Position numbers and translations under genes: made by a program
In this document: one piece after another, positions 34,633 to 42,943 of the stretch
How the letters are laid out: the number at the start of each line of letters is the position of its first letter
Numbering within the stretch: the first letter of the stretch is position 1
From: Candidatus Babeliales bacterium
GTDB taxonomy: Bacteria; Babelota; Babeliae; Babelales; JABDEC01
Direction: 5' to 3'
Length of the DNA stretch: 64,000 bases
NCBI GenBank assembly: GCA_031292305.1
Contig: JARLHJ010000047.1
Span: 62,001-126,000 of the forward strand
Notes under the pieces: generated by a model
The model's database searches: none
What the model saw: only the letters and a program-made list of their open reading frames with translations
What the model was told of the DNA's origin: nothing

Positions 34633-35340
34633 ATGTTAAAACTATTTAATAATCCAACAAAATTTCGAGTTATATCTTTTAATATAGAATATTATACTGA
34701 CTGGCCAGATAAGAAAGATCAAATAATTAGATTATTAAAAGAATTGAACGCAGATATTATTTTATTACAAGAAGTGACAATTACTCAAGCAAAAATTTTA
34801 TCTCAAGAACTGAATTTGTATTGGGATGAAAAAGTATGGCATAAAAATGGTGTAGCAATTTTAAGTAAAAACAAAATATTCCAAATATTAAGTATCTCAG
34901 TTGAAAATAGTTCTACTGGTGCAATCGCTATAAAAATAAATCCAGATATTTGGATTGTTTCACTTCATTTAACCGACCTAGATTATTTGATTGATGACAT
35001 TGAAAGGTTGCGAGAATTAAAATTTATTTTAGATGATCTGATTAAGTTACAACCTAAAAACATAATTTTAGGTGGAGACTTTAATTCATTACAAGATTGT
35101 ATTTTGCATGAATTGTTAGATTCCAAAGGTTTTGTAGATACTCATAGAGATAAAGAATGGGCTCAAGGCACTTGGATACCAGGCGATAATGAACGTATAG
35201 ATAGAATTTATGTCAAAGGCAATTTTGCAGTTATGTCCGGTCAAACTATTGACCATAATGATTTTGAATGGCTAAAAGATATTGGCTGGCCAACTGGCGA
35301 TGATCATAGATTGGTTTTAACTGATTTGCAAATTGTTTAA
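34633..35340 (+). CDS. Endonuclease/exonuclease/phosphatase-family protein
   Basis: The 235-residue protein has the metal-dependent EEP fold: FNIEYYTD (Asn), IILLQEVT (Glu, about residue 44), VSLHLTD (His), ILGGDFNSLQD (Asp and Asn, about 152), RIDRIYVKG (Asp) and the terminal GDDHRLVLTDL (Asp-His). These match the catalytic set of DNase I/APE1-like enzymes and phosphodiesterases. The substrate is open (DNA, lipid or nucleotide). It has no signal peptide. A bidirectional terminator follows. Confidence 0.85.
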   Translation: MLKLFNNPTKFRVISFNIEYYTDWPDKKDQIIRLLKELNADIILLQEVTITQAKILSQELNLYWDEKVWHKNGVAILSKNKIFQILSISVENSSTGAIAIKINPDIWIVSLHLTDLDYLIDDIERLRELKFILDDLIKLQPKNIILGGDFNSLQDCILHELLDSKGFVDTHRDKEWAQGTWIPGDNERIDRIYVKGNFAVMSGQTIDHNDFEWLKDIGWPTGDDHRLVLTDLQIV

Positions 35341-35355
35341 CAGTTATAAAAATAT

Positions 35356-35385
35356 AAAAGCCTCGATTATATAATCGAGGCTTTT
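35356..35385. terminator. Bidirectional intrinsic terminator
   Basis: AAAAGCCTCGATTAT and ATAATCGAGGCTTTT are perfect inverted repeats between two convergent genes (EEP-family and dnaJ). The outer A and T tracts make it work in both directions. Confidence 0.85.
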
Positions 35386-35402
35386 ATTATTAACTTAATT
35401 AA

Positions 35403-36548
35403 TTATCCTAAAAATTTCTTAAAAAATCCTGATATTGTTCCAGTATTGGTACTTTCTGTAGTTGTTCCAATAATCTCTGAATATTTTTTTAACTCTTCTT
35501 TAGCTTCGGCACTTAATTTGTTAGGAATATGGCATTGAGTAGTAACAATTAAGCTTCCACGTCTTGTAGAACGTAAAACCAAAAATCCTTTGCCAGGGAT
35601 CACTATGCGTTCGCCAACAGCACAGCCTTTAGGGACTTTAATGGTTTCTTTAGTACCATCAATATTTTCTATTTCTAATTGGCACCCAAAAACTAATTGT
35701 GGGTAAGTAAGCATGATAGTGCATTCAACATCATCACCTTTTCTTTTGAATTTTTTATCTGCAATAATGCGAACTTTAAGATAAAGATCGCCATAAGGTC
35801 CACCAAAAATACCTGCATCACCTTTTTCTGGGACACGTAAATCAGCGCCGTCAAAAATACCAGCAGGGATAGTTACTGTAAATTTATCATATTGTTGTTT
35901 TCTGGTTTGGCCATTACAACTTGTGCACGGGGAAGGTATTGTAAAACCTTTGCCAGCACATGTAGAACAGGTTTGGGAATATAAAAAGAAACCTTGTTGG
36001 TATTGAACTTGACCTGCGCCATGGCAAGTTTTACAAGTTTCAACTTTGGTTCCAGCTTTTGCGCCTTGGCCTTTACAAGTGTCACAAGTTACTAATCTAC
36101 TGTAACTTATCTCTTTTTTAGTACCTTCAAATGCTTCGCGTAATGTGATATTTATTTCTTTATTTATATCATGACCTTGCTGAGGAGTTGGCCTTGCTTC
36201 ACGCTTTGTTTTGCGTTGGCTTTGTCCGCCACCACCGAACATAGATTCAAAAATATCTCCGAAATTTCCAAAGATATCATCCATATTCATATCTTGGTGA
36301 CCATGACCACCGCCAAAACCTTCATTTCCGGCATGGCCAAATTGATCATATTTTTTTCTTTTATCAGCATCACCTAGAACTTCATATGCACCTGAAGCTT
36401 CTTTAAATTTATCTTCAGCTTCTTTGTTGCCGGGGTTTCTATCTGGATGGTGTTGCATAGCCAATTTACGGTATGCAGCCTTAATTTCAGCTTGGGTTGC
36501 GGTTTTGGCAACGCCTAAAATTTCGTATAAATCTCTTTTGTTACTCAT
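35403..36548 (-). CDS. dnaJ: Chaperone protein DnaJ
   Basis: DnaJ is the co-chaperone of DnaK. The 381 residues have the J domain with HPD at about 35-37, a Gly/Phe-rich linker ([10 protein letters not shown]...SMFGGGG) and four CxxCxGxG-type zinc motifs at about 155-215 ([30 protein letters not shown]). The substrate-binding domains follow. The C-terminus lacks a long tail. No dnaK, grpE or hrcA is adjacent, and no CIRCE element is visible. Confidence 0.96.
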   Translation of the reverse strand: MSNKRDLYEILGVAKTATQAEIKAAYRKLAMQHHPDRNPGNKEAEDKFKEASGAYEVLGDADKRKKYDQFGHAGNEGFGGGHGHQDMNMDDIFGNFGDIFESMFGGGGQSQRKTKREARPTPQQGHDINKEINITLREAFEGTKKEISYSRLVTCDTCKGQGAKAGTKVETCKTCHGAGQVQYQQGFFLYSQTCSTCAGKGFTIPSPCTSCNGQTRKQQYDKFTVTIPAGIFDGADLRVPEKGDAGIFGGPYGDLYLKVRIIADKKFKRKGDDVECTIMLTYPQLVFGCQLEIENIDGTKETIKVPKGCAVGERIVIPGKGFLVLRSTRRGSLIVTTQCHIPNKLSAEAKEELKKYSEIIGTTTESTNTGTISGFFKKFLG

Positions 36549-36591
36549 AGTAGTTTTTAATTTTTTGGTTGGATGGGTTAAATTTTTATTT

Positions 36592-36618
36592 ATTATAGCA
36601 TAAAAAAAGCTTACCTAA
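36592..36618 (-). promoter_or_regulatory. Promoter of dnaJ
   Basis: On the minus strand, TGCTATAAT (36600-36592) is an extended -10 box, with a weak TTAGGT -35 (36618-36613) 15 bases upstream. It lies 44 bases before the start codon. Confidence 0.4.
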
Positions 36619-36665
36619 TAGTGGGGTTTTATATTTAATTAACTTACAATAAAAGATAACTTTAT

Positions 36666-37112
36666 CTAATCTTCTAATAGGCTGTAAACAGGAACTTCAT
36701 TGTCATTATCATCATCGGAGGGTGATAAGCAGGTTTCATCAACTGAAACAATAGGCTTTTTTATATTTTGAATCAACTCTTTAACTTCTTCTGCATTTTT
36801 GAAAAGAACTCCATTTTTATTAAATATAATAATATCTGAATTGTCTCCATCGACCACAAAAATATTTTCAGTATTATAGTTTAAATATATTCTAAAATTT
36901 TCAGGGTCGCCTTTAAAAGGAATTCTATTTCGCACAAATGTTGGATCGTTAAGTTCGCTATCTTGAAAAATATTGAATCTTTCCAAAAAAGGCATTCTTC
37001 TGACTATGGTGATTCTAAGTATTTTTTCACCTTGCATACGTGAATGTAAACCGCAAAGTTCATTAAGAGATAATATTATAAATATGTATACAATAATTAT
37101 ATATAGTTTCAT
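36666..37112 (-). CDS. Exported delta-60-like protein, copy 1
   Basis: A signal peptide (MKLYIIIVYIFIILSLNELCG) is followed by a single short module: LHSRMQG, PFLERFNIFQDSELNDPTF, IPFKGDPENFRIYLNYNTENIFVVDG and IIFNKNGVLFKNAEEVKELI. The RFn..seLdptF stretch resembles a delta-60 repeat (a beta-propeller-like unit). The tail is acidic and ends PVYSLLED. The DNA is a near-identical duplicate of 39721-40060. The function is unknown. No clear ribosome site precedes ATG 37112. Confidence 0.68.
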   Translation of the reverse strand: MKLYIIIVYIFIILSLNELCGLHSRMQGEKILRITIVRRMPFLERFNIFQDSELNDPTFVRNRIPFKGDPENFRIYLNYNTENIFVVDGDNSDIIIFNKNGVLFKNAEEVKELIQNIKKPIVSVDETCLSPSDDDNDNEVPVYSLLED

Positions 37113-37120
37113 ATTATGAA
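36781..37120. repeat. Dispersed duplicate A (partner 39721-40060)
   Basis: This 340-base segment aligns without gaps to 39721-40060 at an offset of exactly 2940 bases. In the first 300 bases I count about 16 differences. It covers the signal peptide and module of the two delta-60-like genes and continues a few bases upstream of the start codons. This points to a recent duplication. Confidence 0.8.
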
Positions 37121-37200
37121 CTTATAATAATAACAACTTAAATTCAATACTTTAATTTGCAGTATAAATTTATATTTTTCTTACTATATTACTTGAATAA

Positions 37201-37232
37201 GTAGGGTCTATAAAATATTTTATAGACCCTAC
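37201..37232. terminator. Perfect 32-base palindrome, likely terminator
   Basis: GTAGGGTCTATAAAAT is followed directly by its exact reverse complement. It lies 18 bases after the stop of the Ala-rich exported protein gene (minus strand). The T run beyond it is weak (TTATTC), so it may be a terminator or a transcript-end stabiliser. Confidence 0.55.
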
Positions 37233-37249
37233 AATAATCTATCTATTTA

Positions 37250-38401
37250 TTAAAAATTACCATCATTTCTAGTTATTGGAGTTCCTCCGTTTGGAATTAT
37301 ACTAAATGTGTTATCACCTTGGTTTAAATCAAAAGTATTATTTCCACCAATATTAATAGGTACATTTTTAAATTGCCAAGCGTAACTAGACTGATTTATA
37401 TTTGTATCTGGATTCATATATAAGTCTATAGTTGCACAGCTACTATTTAGGTCAATTGAATGACCTGCAAAGTTACTGTAATTATTAGGTATTCTACCAT
37501 CTGTTATAGCTAGTTTTATATTCTTATTTGCAAAGTTTGTTGCATTACATTGTAAGCTTAAATTACCTAAACCCCACCATGTGTTATTGTTTAGAACAAA
37601 AGAAGTTGATTTGGTTGCAGCTGCTGCTTGTGCATCTAAATCTGCCTGCGCATATGCAGCTGCCTTTGCATCTGTCTCTGCCTTTGCATCTGCCTCTGCT
37701 TGTGCATCTGCCTGAGCTTTTGCATCTGCTGCTGCTTTTGCATCTAAAGCTGCCTGTGCATCCTCTTGGGCTTTTGCGTCAGCTGTTGCTTTATCAGCTA
37801 ATGCTTTTGCATCTGCAGCTATTGCTGCACCATCAGGTATAGCCTGAGCTGTTTGAGCTATTTCGGCTGCTTCAGAGATTGCATCTTTTGTATCTTGCGT
37901 AGAAGAATCAACCTTTGCTTGAGCATCGTCTACAACTACTTGAGCATTTGCTTGTTCTGTTGCTATCGAGTCTGACTGAGCAGTGGTATTTGTTGATCCA
38001 ACTAATTGCGCAGTTTCTTTTGCATCAGCAATACTTTGAAGCTGTTTAGCTTTAGCAAGTTCTGATAGTGATTTAGCTTTGTCTAATGATGCTTGAGCTA
38101 ACTTTGCTTTGGTATTTGCTAAAGCTGTTTTAATTTCTGCAGCAGTAGGTTTTGCTTTTAAAATTGGTTTTGCATGAGTTTTAATAGGTGTCTTTTTGAC
38201 TGCTTGTTTAATACATCTATTTTTACTACACACATACGGACTTAAACATTTTGCATTTTTTGAACAGATTTGTCCTAATTTCTTAAGTATTGGCTTTTTT
38301 GCAATAAGTGGCTTTTTGATATTAGCCTTATTCTTAATGACAGGTGCTGCATCTAAGATACCAAATGCAATTAAAACCAGAAAACTAAGTAATTTTTTCA
38401 T
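37250..38401 (-). CDS. Exported Ala-rich repeat protein with Cys-rich N-terminus
   Basis: Not a known family. ATG 38401 is set by an AAGGAGAG site and begins a signal peptide (MKKLLSFLVLIAFGILDAA). Residues about 25-70 are Lys/Pro-rich with a compact cysteine cluster GQICSKNAKCLSPYVCSKNRC. Residues about 85-265 are a long Ala/Lys/Asp/Gln helix with ADAKAQ-type repeats resembling the TolA shaft. The last about 115 residues (SFVLNNNTWWGLGNLSLQC to the end) look like a beta-rich globular domain. A surface or periplasm-spanning protein is likely. Confidence 0.65.
   Translation of the reverse strand: MKKLLSFLVLIAFGILDAAPVIKNKANIKKPLIAKKPILKKLGQICSKNAKCLSPYVCSKNRCIKQAVKKTPIKTHAKPILKAKPTAAEIKTALANTKAKLAQASLDKAKSLSELAKAKQLQSIADAKETAQLVGSTNTTAQSDSIATEQANAQVVVDDAQAKVDSSTQDTKDAISEAAEIAQTAQAIPDGAAIAADAKALADKATADAKAQEDAQAALDAKAAADAKAQADAQAEADAKAETDAKAAAYAQADLDAQAAAATKSTSFVLNNNTWWGLGNLSLQCNATNFANKNIKLAITDGRIPNNYSNFAGHSIDLNSSCATIDLYMNPDTNINQSSYAWQFKNVPINIGGNNTFDLNQGDNTFSIIPNGGTPITRNDGNF
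37612..37815 (-). repeat. Short tandem-like repeats encoding ADAKAQ units
   Basis: On the plus strand this stretch is a string of variations on GCATCTGCCTCTGC, which encodes the Ala-Asp-Ala-Lys repeats of the Ala-rich exported protein. A 104-residue plus-strand ORF over the same DNA (Leu/Pro/His-rich) is only its shadow. Confidence 0.6.
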
Positions 38402-38441
38402 TTTTTCTCTCCTTATAAAAATTGTAAATTTATCTATTTTA

Positions 38442-38471
38442 AGTATAAGGTAAGCCAAGAGGCTTAAGCAA
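38442..38471 (-). promoter_or_regulatory. Promoter of the Ala-rich exported protein gene
   Basis: On the minus strand, TTGCTT (38471-38466) and TATACT (38447-38442) are separated by 18 bases, and ATG 38401 is 40 bases further on. Confidence 0.45.
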
Positions 38472-38563
38472 GGCTTTTAATTCAATTAGAAAACATAGGA
38501 TAGGTTATAGGTTTGGTAAGGGTAATTATATATAATTTTATAATAGGATTTAATATGAATAAA

Positions 38564-39554
38564 TTAATCTTCATTATCATTATATGTTGGCAATTCAATT
38601 AAAAGTCTTTGATTTTCTTGCATCGAACGCTTTGCTTCAACTTTTTGTATTATAATATCTTTAACGGCTTCAATTTCTGCCCTTTGTAATTATTGCCAAT
38701 GCTTTTAAAGAACTAATTTCTTTGTCTTTAATTTCTAGCATAATATCAAAATCGAGTGCTTTAGTTATAGTTATGAAATTTTCAAAATCTTTAAGATCTA
38801 TGCTCTGTGAGTGTTTGCCAACCCTGGAGCTTTCAGCTTGATTGCTATAATCAATCATCGGAATACCATCTTCAATTTTCCATGTAGAAAATGCAATCTT
38901 TAAAGCTTCAAGAAAATCTTCACCATTGTTAAAGCAGGTTTGATGTAAAGTATCAAAAATTATAGGTATTCCACATTTAGTATAAATTTTATATACATCA
39001 GATAACGAATAGGATTTGTCGTCATTTTCAATTACTAATCTTTTTTTAATAATAGGATCTAATCTGTTATAAACCTCTACGAATCTTTCTATAGCTTCTT
39101 GTTTATTTCCGTAAACTCCACCAACATGTATTTGAATTTTAGCAGTATTATCAAGTCCTAAACTATCTAAAAAATTTGCATGATACTTTAATTCAGCAAT
39201 GCTGTTTTTAACCACTGATTCAGTAGGTGAGTTTAAAACAATAAATTGATCAGGATGCATTGATATACGAAAGTTATTTTTTTTTATAAAATTGCCAATG
39301 GTTTGTAATGTTTCTTTAAATTCTTCAATCCAATCAACATTTAACACAGGATGCGATGCAAAAGGTATAGTGTCCGAGCTTATTCTTAAAAATAATAAAC
39401 CATGTTCATAGTTATATTCTAAAATTTTGTATAAACCTTTTAAGTTAGATTCAACAGTTTCCTTAAATAATTCTTTGCTATACGAATTCAAACGAAATGT
39501 TTTATTTGGTTTTTGTTCAATTGAATTATTAATACATGGATATCCTATTTTCAT
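38564..39554 (-). CDS. uvsE: UV damage endonuclease UvsE, with a 3' frame break
   Basis: UvsE/UVDE nicks DNA 5' of UV photoproducts. The intact frame (39554 to stop at 38670, 294 residues) shows the family's TIM-barrel motifs: MKIGYPCINNSI, LLFLRISSDTIPFASHP, FRISMHPDQFIVLNSP, QIHVGGVYGNK, LVIENDDKSYSLSDV, IPIIFDTLHQTCFN, PMIDYSNQAESSRVGKHSQSID and DIMLEIKDKE. It then stops, but from 38680 another frame stays open to 38564 and encodes a coding-like tail (AEIEAVKDIII...LIELPTYNDNED, 38 residues). The catalytic part is complete, so the enzyme may still work. RBS AAGGTAG. Confidence 0.85.
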
Positions 39555-39593
39555 AATTCTACCTTAGGTTGATACGATAATAAATAAAAAATA

Positions 39594-40052
39594 TTAATCT
39601 TCGAGTAAACTATATACACTTACTTCTTCCTCTTCTATTTCTTCTTCGATTTCTACAGAAGGTGAAGCACAAGGTTCATGGGGTGGCTTTGAAGATTTGT
39701 TTATATTTTGAATCATCGTTTTAACTTGGTCAGAATTTTTGAAAATAACTCCATTTTTATTAAATATAATAATATCTGAATTATCTTCATCGACCACAAA
39801 AATATTTTCAGTATTATAGTTTAAATATATTCTAAAATTTTCAGGGTCGCCTTTAAAAGGAATTCTATTACGCACAAATGTTGGATCTTTAAGTTCGCTA
39901 TCTTCAAAAATATTGAATCTTTCCAAAAAAGGCATTCTTCTGACTAGGGTAATTCTAAGTATTTTTTGACCTTGCATACGTGAATGTAAAGCGCAAAGTT
40001 GATTAAAAGATAATATTATAAATATAAATACAACGATTTTAATAGTTTTCAT
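39594..40052 (-). CDS. Exported delta-60-like protein, copy 2
   Basis: This is a paralogue of the 36666 gene: the same signal peptide region, LHSRMQGQKILRIT, PFLERFNIFEDSELKDPTF, IPFKGDPENFRIYLNYNTENIFVVDEDNSD, and the same final VSVYSLLED. The short Pro/Ser and Glu-rich linker before it differs (EEEIEEEEV). ATG 40052 is chosen over an upstream ATG at 40088 because the duplicated stretch shared with copy 1 starts here. The function is unknown. Confidence 0.68.
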   Translation of the reverse strand: MKTIKIVVFIFIILSFNQLCALHSRMQGQKILRITLVRRMPFLERFNIFEDSELKDPTFVRNRIPFKGDPENFRIYLNYNTENIFVVDEDNSDIIIFNKNGVIFKNSDQVKTMIQNINKSSKPPHEPCASPSVEIEEEIEEEEVSVYSLLED

Positions 40053-40060
40053 ATTATGAA
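39721..40060. repeat. Dispersed duplicate B (partner 36781-37120)
   Basis: This is the second copy of the 340-base segment described at 36781-37120, in the same orientation. The genes between the two copies are the Ala-rich exported protein and uvsE. Confidence 0.8.
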
Positions 40061-40140
40061 CATATATTATAAATATATTATATAGCAATATTATTGAGGT
40101 GAATAAATTCCAGGGTTTTCTCTTAATTTTTTATTGCTGC

Positions 40141-40830
40141 TTAGCATTCAGTGTCGCATACAAACCCCGCGGGATTAGTTCTACCGGCAAGATGGTTTAG
40201 TCTTAAATTATTAATAACTGTTTGAGCAGCATTTTCACCATTCGCTATATTATAAGCCGCAATGTCACAAACGTCACCTGAAATATTAATATTCAAAATG
40301 CGCCCTGCTGCATGCGTAATATCGCCTTGGTTTAGCAATGTTTGAATATCTTCGTCAGTTAATTCATAACCTATTTGTAGAATATTATTACCTTGGAATC
40401 TTGCAGCATTAAATAAAGCTTTTAAAAGAATAGCTTTATCAATACCAGAAGTATCATATGATTTTTCTTTTATCATTTCTTTAACTTGCGCTACATTTTT
40501 TAATGGTGCGCCATCTTTATCAAATATCACCATTTCATTAGCTTGCTTGTCATGAACCATTATATTTCCAGAATTTAATATAATAATTCTAAAATACTTA
40601 GGATTACTTTTTAATGGAATAAAGACGCTGTACCCTTTTGGGAATTTAGTATCAAGTTCTCCATTAGATAGAAATCTAAGTAAAAAGGGTCCTCGATTAT
40701 CGTAGCCAGGAGCAATTTTAATACTCGTGCCATCGTTTAATTTGACTGAATGTAAGTGTTGGGCAGCGTTCGAGTTTTGGATAATAAACAATGCTAAAGC
40801 TAAAATTATAGTATTTTTTAATTTATTCAT
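40141..40830 (-). CDS. Exported delta-60-like protein with extra C-terminal domain
   Basis: A more distant member of the family at 36666 and 39594. The signal peptide (residues 1-22) is followed by LHSVKLNDGTSIKI, then GPFLLRFLSNGELDTKFPKG, a nearly canonical delta-60 repeat. SNPKYFRIIILNSGNIMVHD and VIFDKDGAPLKNVAQVKEMI come next, aligning with the smaller paralogues. Residues about 120-229 are additional and partly helical (LLKALFNAARFQGNNIL...CDTEC) and end in cysteines. ATG 40830 has an AGGGAGC site. Confidence 0.7.
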   Translation of the reverse strand: MNKLKNTIILALALFIIQNSNAAQHLHSVKLNDGTSIKIAPGYDNRGPFLLRFLSNGELDTKFPKGYSVFIPLKSNPKYFRIIILNSGNIMVHDKQANEMVIFDKDGAPLKNVAQVKEMIKEKSYDTSGIDKAILLKALFNAARFQGNNILQIGYELTDEDIQTLLNQGDITHAAGRILNINISGDVCDIAAYNIANGENAAQTVINNLRLNHLAGRTNPAGFVCDTEC

Positions 40831-40940
40831 TTTGCTCCCTAAATAAGTGTATTTTTATATAATATTACTAATAGTAACATAATTATCAAAAGCTGTAAAG
40901 TGCCCTTATGGTTTGTTGTATACAGATATAAGGAGGCAAA

Positions 40941-40991
40941 ATGTACATAGAAAGACATTTTGAGCCTTATTTAGTGGTTATTAAGGTTTAA
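40941..40991 (+). pseudogene. 16-codon ORF with strong ribosome site, perhaps an ATPase-gene remnant
   Basis: AAGGAGG is followed at normal spacing by ATG 40941 and a reading frame MYIERHFEPYLVVIKV ending at 40991. This looks like the conserved start of DUF4143 ATPases (M-Y-I-K-R...); the intact one at 45251 begins MFIKRDISKIIL. No further homology is visible downstream. It may be a decayed gene or a genuine short peptide. The rest of the 190-base gap holds nothing else I can name. Confidence 0.3.
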
Positions 40992-41022
40992 TTATTAAAG
41001 CACTTTATCAAATGGCAAGATG

Positions 41023-41628
41023 TTAGTTTTGCTTAATATTATGAAATTTATTAAATTCAAGATCTTTTTGCTTAATCAAATTTCTAACTGTTTCAGGATT
41101 AGATATAAAATTCATGCCTAGTTTATCTTCATGATAGAAAATTTCAAAAAGAACTATATCACCTGTTTTTTTATTTACAACACCGAGGGTGTTATTTTCT
41201 TTCATGAATAAAAGACTTAAGGTTTGAAGGTAGTTAAGTTTTGAAAATTCAGAATCGAATTTATAGTGTTTATCCAAATAAGCGTAGTGACTCAAATATG
41301 GGACTGAAATAAATTTTCTTAAGTTTCCTTTGCTAATAAATAAGCAAGCTCTGTTACCACACAAAATTGAGAGATCATGATCATACTTAGAAAGAGATTT
41401 ATCCGCCCAGTTAAAGCCGCAACTGCAAACGGGGGTTCCTCCCAAATGATGAAGTTCAATAATTATCGGGTCAAATATTCTTGAATCAGATATTTGTAAA
41501 CCCTTAACAAAATTAGTTTGAGGTCCCCTTAAAACAAATCTAGATTTATCTTCAAATCTTTCATGGGTAATTTCTGTAGCAATAATTTGATTTGCAAAAA
41601 ATAAAATTAATATAAATATTTTGAACAT
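41023..41628 (-). CDS. Exported protein, possible distant delta-60-like relative
   Basis: This is a 201-residue protein with a signal peptide (MFKIFILILFFANQIIA). The mature part has a CSCGF pair near residue 68, a second Cys-containing stretch (LCGNRACLFIS) and a C-terminal half NTLGVVNKKTGDIVLFEI...NPETVRNLIK. The last part recalls the NIFVVD...IIFNKNG...VKELI stretch of the family at 36666. It follows the FAD oxidoreductase gene by 9 bases with an AGGTGA site, so it is the last gene of that operon. Confidence 0.6.
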   Translation of the reverse strand: MFKIFILILFFANQIIATEITHERFEDKSRFVLRGPQTNFVKGLQISDSRIFDPIIIELHHLGGTPVCSCGFNWADKSLSKYDHDLSILCGNRACLFISKGNLRKFISVPYLSHYAYLDKHYKFDSEFSKLNYLQTLSLLFMKENNTLGVVNKKTGDIVLFEIFYHEDKLGMNFISNPETVRNLIKQKDLEFNKFHNIKQN

Positions 41629-41637
41629 TTATTTCAC

Positions 41638-42936
41638 CTAAATTAAGAGATTTTCAATAGTTTTTTTACCATCTAATACGGCTTCTTGCATGCTGGAATA
41701 TTTCCATTCACCATATCTACCAATACTATAAATATCATTTTCATTTAGTTTTTCGTGCAATTTTGCCAAGTTTTCTTCTCGCCAAAAATTATAAATTACA
41801 TACGCTCTATCGATATGGATAATCTTTTTTACTAAAATATCTGATTCCGATATTTTAAGTAATTTTTGTGTGCTAGCAATTGCATATTTTAAAGTTTCTT
41901 CAATATTTATTTTAGAATTTTTTGTATATGCAAACTCACCATATAAAGAACTGCAGCCAGCAGGGGTAACATTGGTAGAGAAATTATGCGGGAATCCAAT
42001 GCGATAAAAAGGATATTGGTTTTCTGGAAAATATATCCAGTGTTTGTCTGATAAATTTTCTTTGTTAGTACCCAAATTAAAATTTACAACAGAATTACAA
42101 ACTAATTTATTTGCTGCCTGTTTTAAGCTTGTGCAACTTGTATCTTCAATAAGATTTAGCAATAGATCTAATGGGATAGTAGTAATTAACTTCTCATAAC
42201 TTTCGCAATGCCCATTTGTAAAAGTAACTATTTTATTTTTTAAATTTATAGATTTAACACAATGGTTTTTATAAACCGGATTTTTAATTTTATCAGCTAT
42301 CTTTTGCACCCAATAAATTATGCCATCTTTTTTAGGGTAATAAAATTGTGAATTGTAACCCACGTTTTGCAAATCAGGTTCTTTTTCAGAGCCTTGTATA
42401 ATTTGTTCTAATGATGTTTGTGGCACAAATCTGCCAGTCCAAGATGATGATATTTTTTTAATATCGTATGCAAAAATTTTATTTTGATATGTAAAAAAGA
42501 AGTGTTTGCCAAAACCGCGTCCAAAGTTTTTTAAAACCCATTGGTAAAAAGTTTTAGGCTCTGTGCTAGTTTGTGGTCTAGCTTTAAAACCTTCTAAGCA
42601 TTCTGTAATTACATTTTGTGGCAAACCAAATAAATTTATTTGAAAAGGGTAATGTGTATAAACATCTTTTGAGTAAATAAAAGAACGTCTATTTATAGAA
42701 TTAAAATTTTCTTTTCCTACAAGATTATCAATTAATGTAGAAAAATAGTTGTCATTAATATGTAATAGATGCCCTGTATAATCAAATGTAAAACCATCTT
42801 GATATACAGAACGGCATAATCCGCCAATCTCATTTTCTTTTTCAAACATTTTATAATCATAAAAATTATTTTGTTCTAAATGATAAGCTGCTGAAATGCC
42901 AGTAAGGCCTGCGCCTAAAATTACTATTTTTGCCAT
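41638..42936 (-). CDS. FAD-dependent amine-oxidase/UDP-galactopyranose-mutase-like protein
   Basis: The 432-residue protein begins with a Rossmann FAD motif (KIVILGAGLTGISAAYHLE), then EKENEIGGLCRSVYQDGFTFDYTGHLLH, the conserved GG and tail of the protoporphyrinogen oxidase/UGM-like superfamily. The middle shows FYQWVLKNFGRGFGKHFFFTYQNKIF. Such proteins are common in bacterial surface-polysaccharide loci, where they act on sugar nucleotides or quinone-like substrates; here no glycan cluster is adjacent. RBS TAGGAAAAT. It lies between the TonB-like gene and the exported protein gene in one operon. Confidence 0.75.
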   Translation of the reverse strand: MAKIVILGAGLTGISAAYHLEQNNFYDYKMFEKENEIGGLCRSVYQDGFTFDYTGHLLHINDNYFSTLIDNLVGKENFNSINRRSFIYSKDVYTHYPFQINLFGLPQNVITECLEGFKARPQTSTEPKTFYQWVLKNFGRGFGKHFFFTYQNKIFAYDIKKISSSWTGRFVPQTSLEQIIQGSEKEPDLQNVGYNSQFYYPKKDGIIYWVQKIADKIKNPVYKNHCVKSINLKNKIVTFTNGHCESYEKLITTIPLDLLLNLIEDTSCTSLKQAANKLVCNSVVNFNLGTNKENLSDKHWIYFPENQYPFYRIGFPHNFSTNVTPAGCSSLYGEFAYTKNSKINIEETLKYAIASTQKLLKISESDILVKKIIHIDRAYVIYNFWREENLAKLHEKLNENDIYSIGRYGEWKYSSMQEAVLDGKKTIENLLI

Positions 42937-42943
42937 TATTTTC

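Noticed and set aside
36549-36665. CIRCE heat-shock element before dnaJ
   Set aside because: No TTAGCACTC-N9-GAGTGCTAA inverted repeat is present; only an extended -10 promoter is seen.
37528-37842. A 104-residue Leu/Pro/His-rich ORF on the plus strand
   Set aside because: It is the reverse-frame shadow of the Ala-rich repeats in the exported protein on the minus strand and has no ribosome site.
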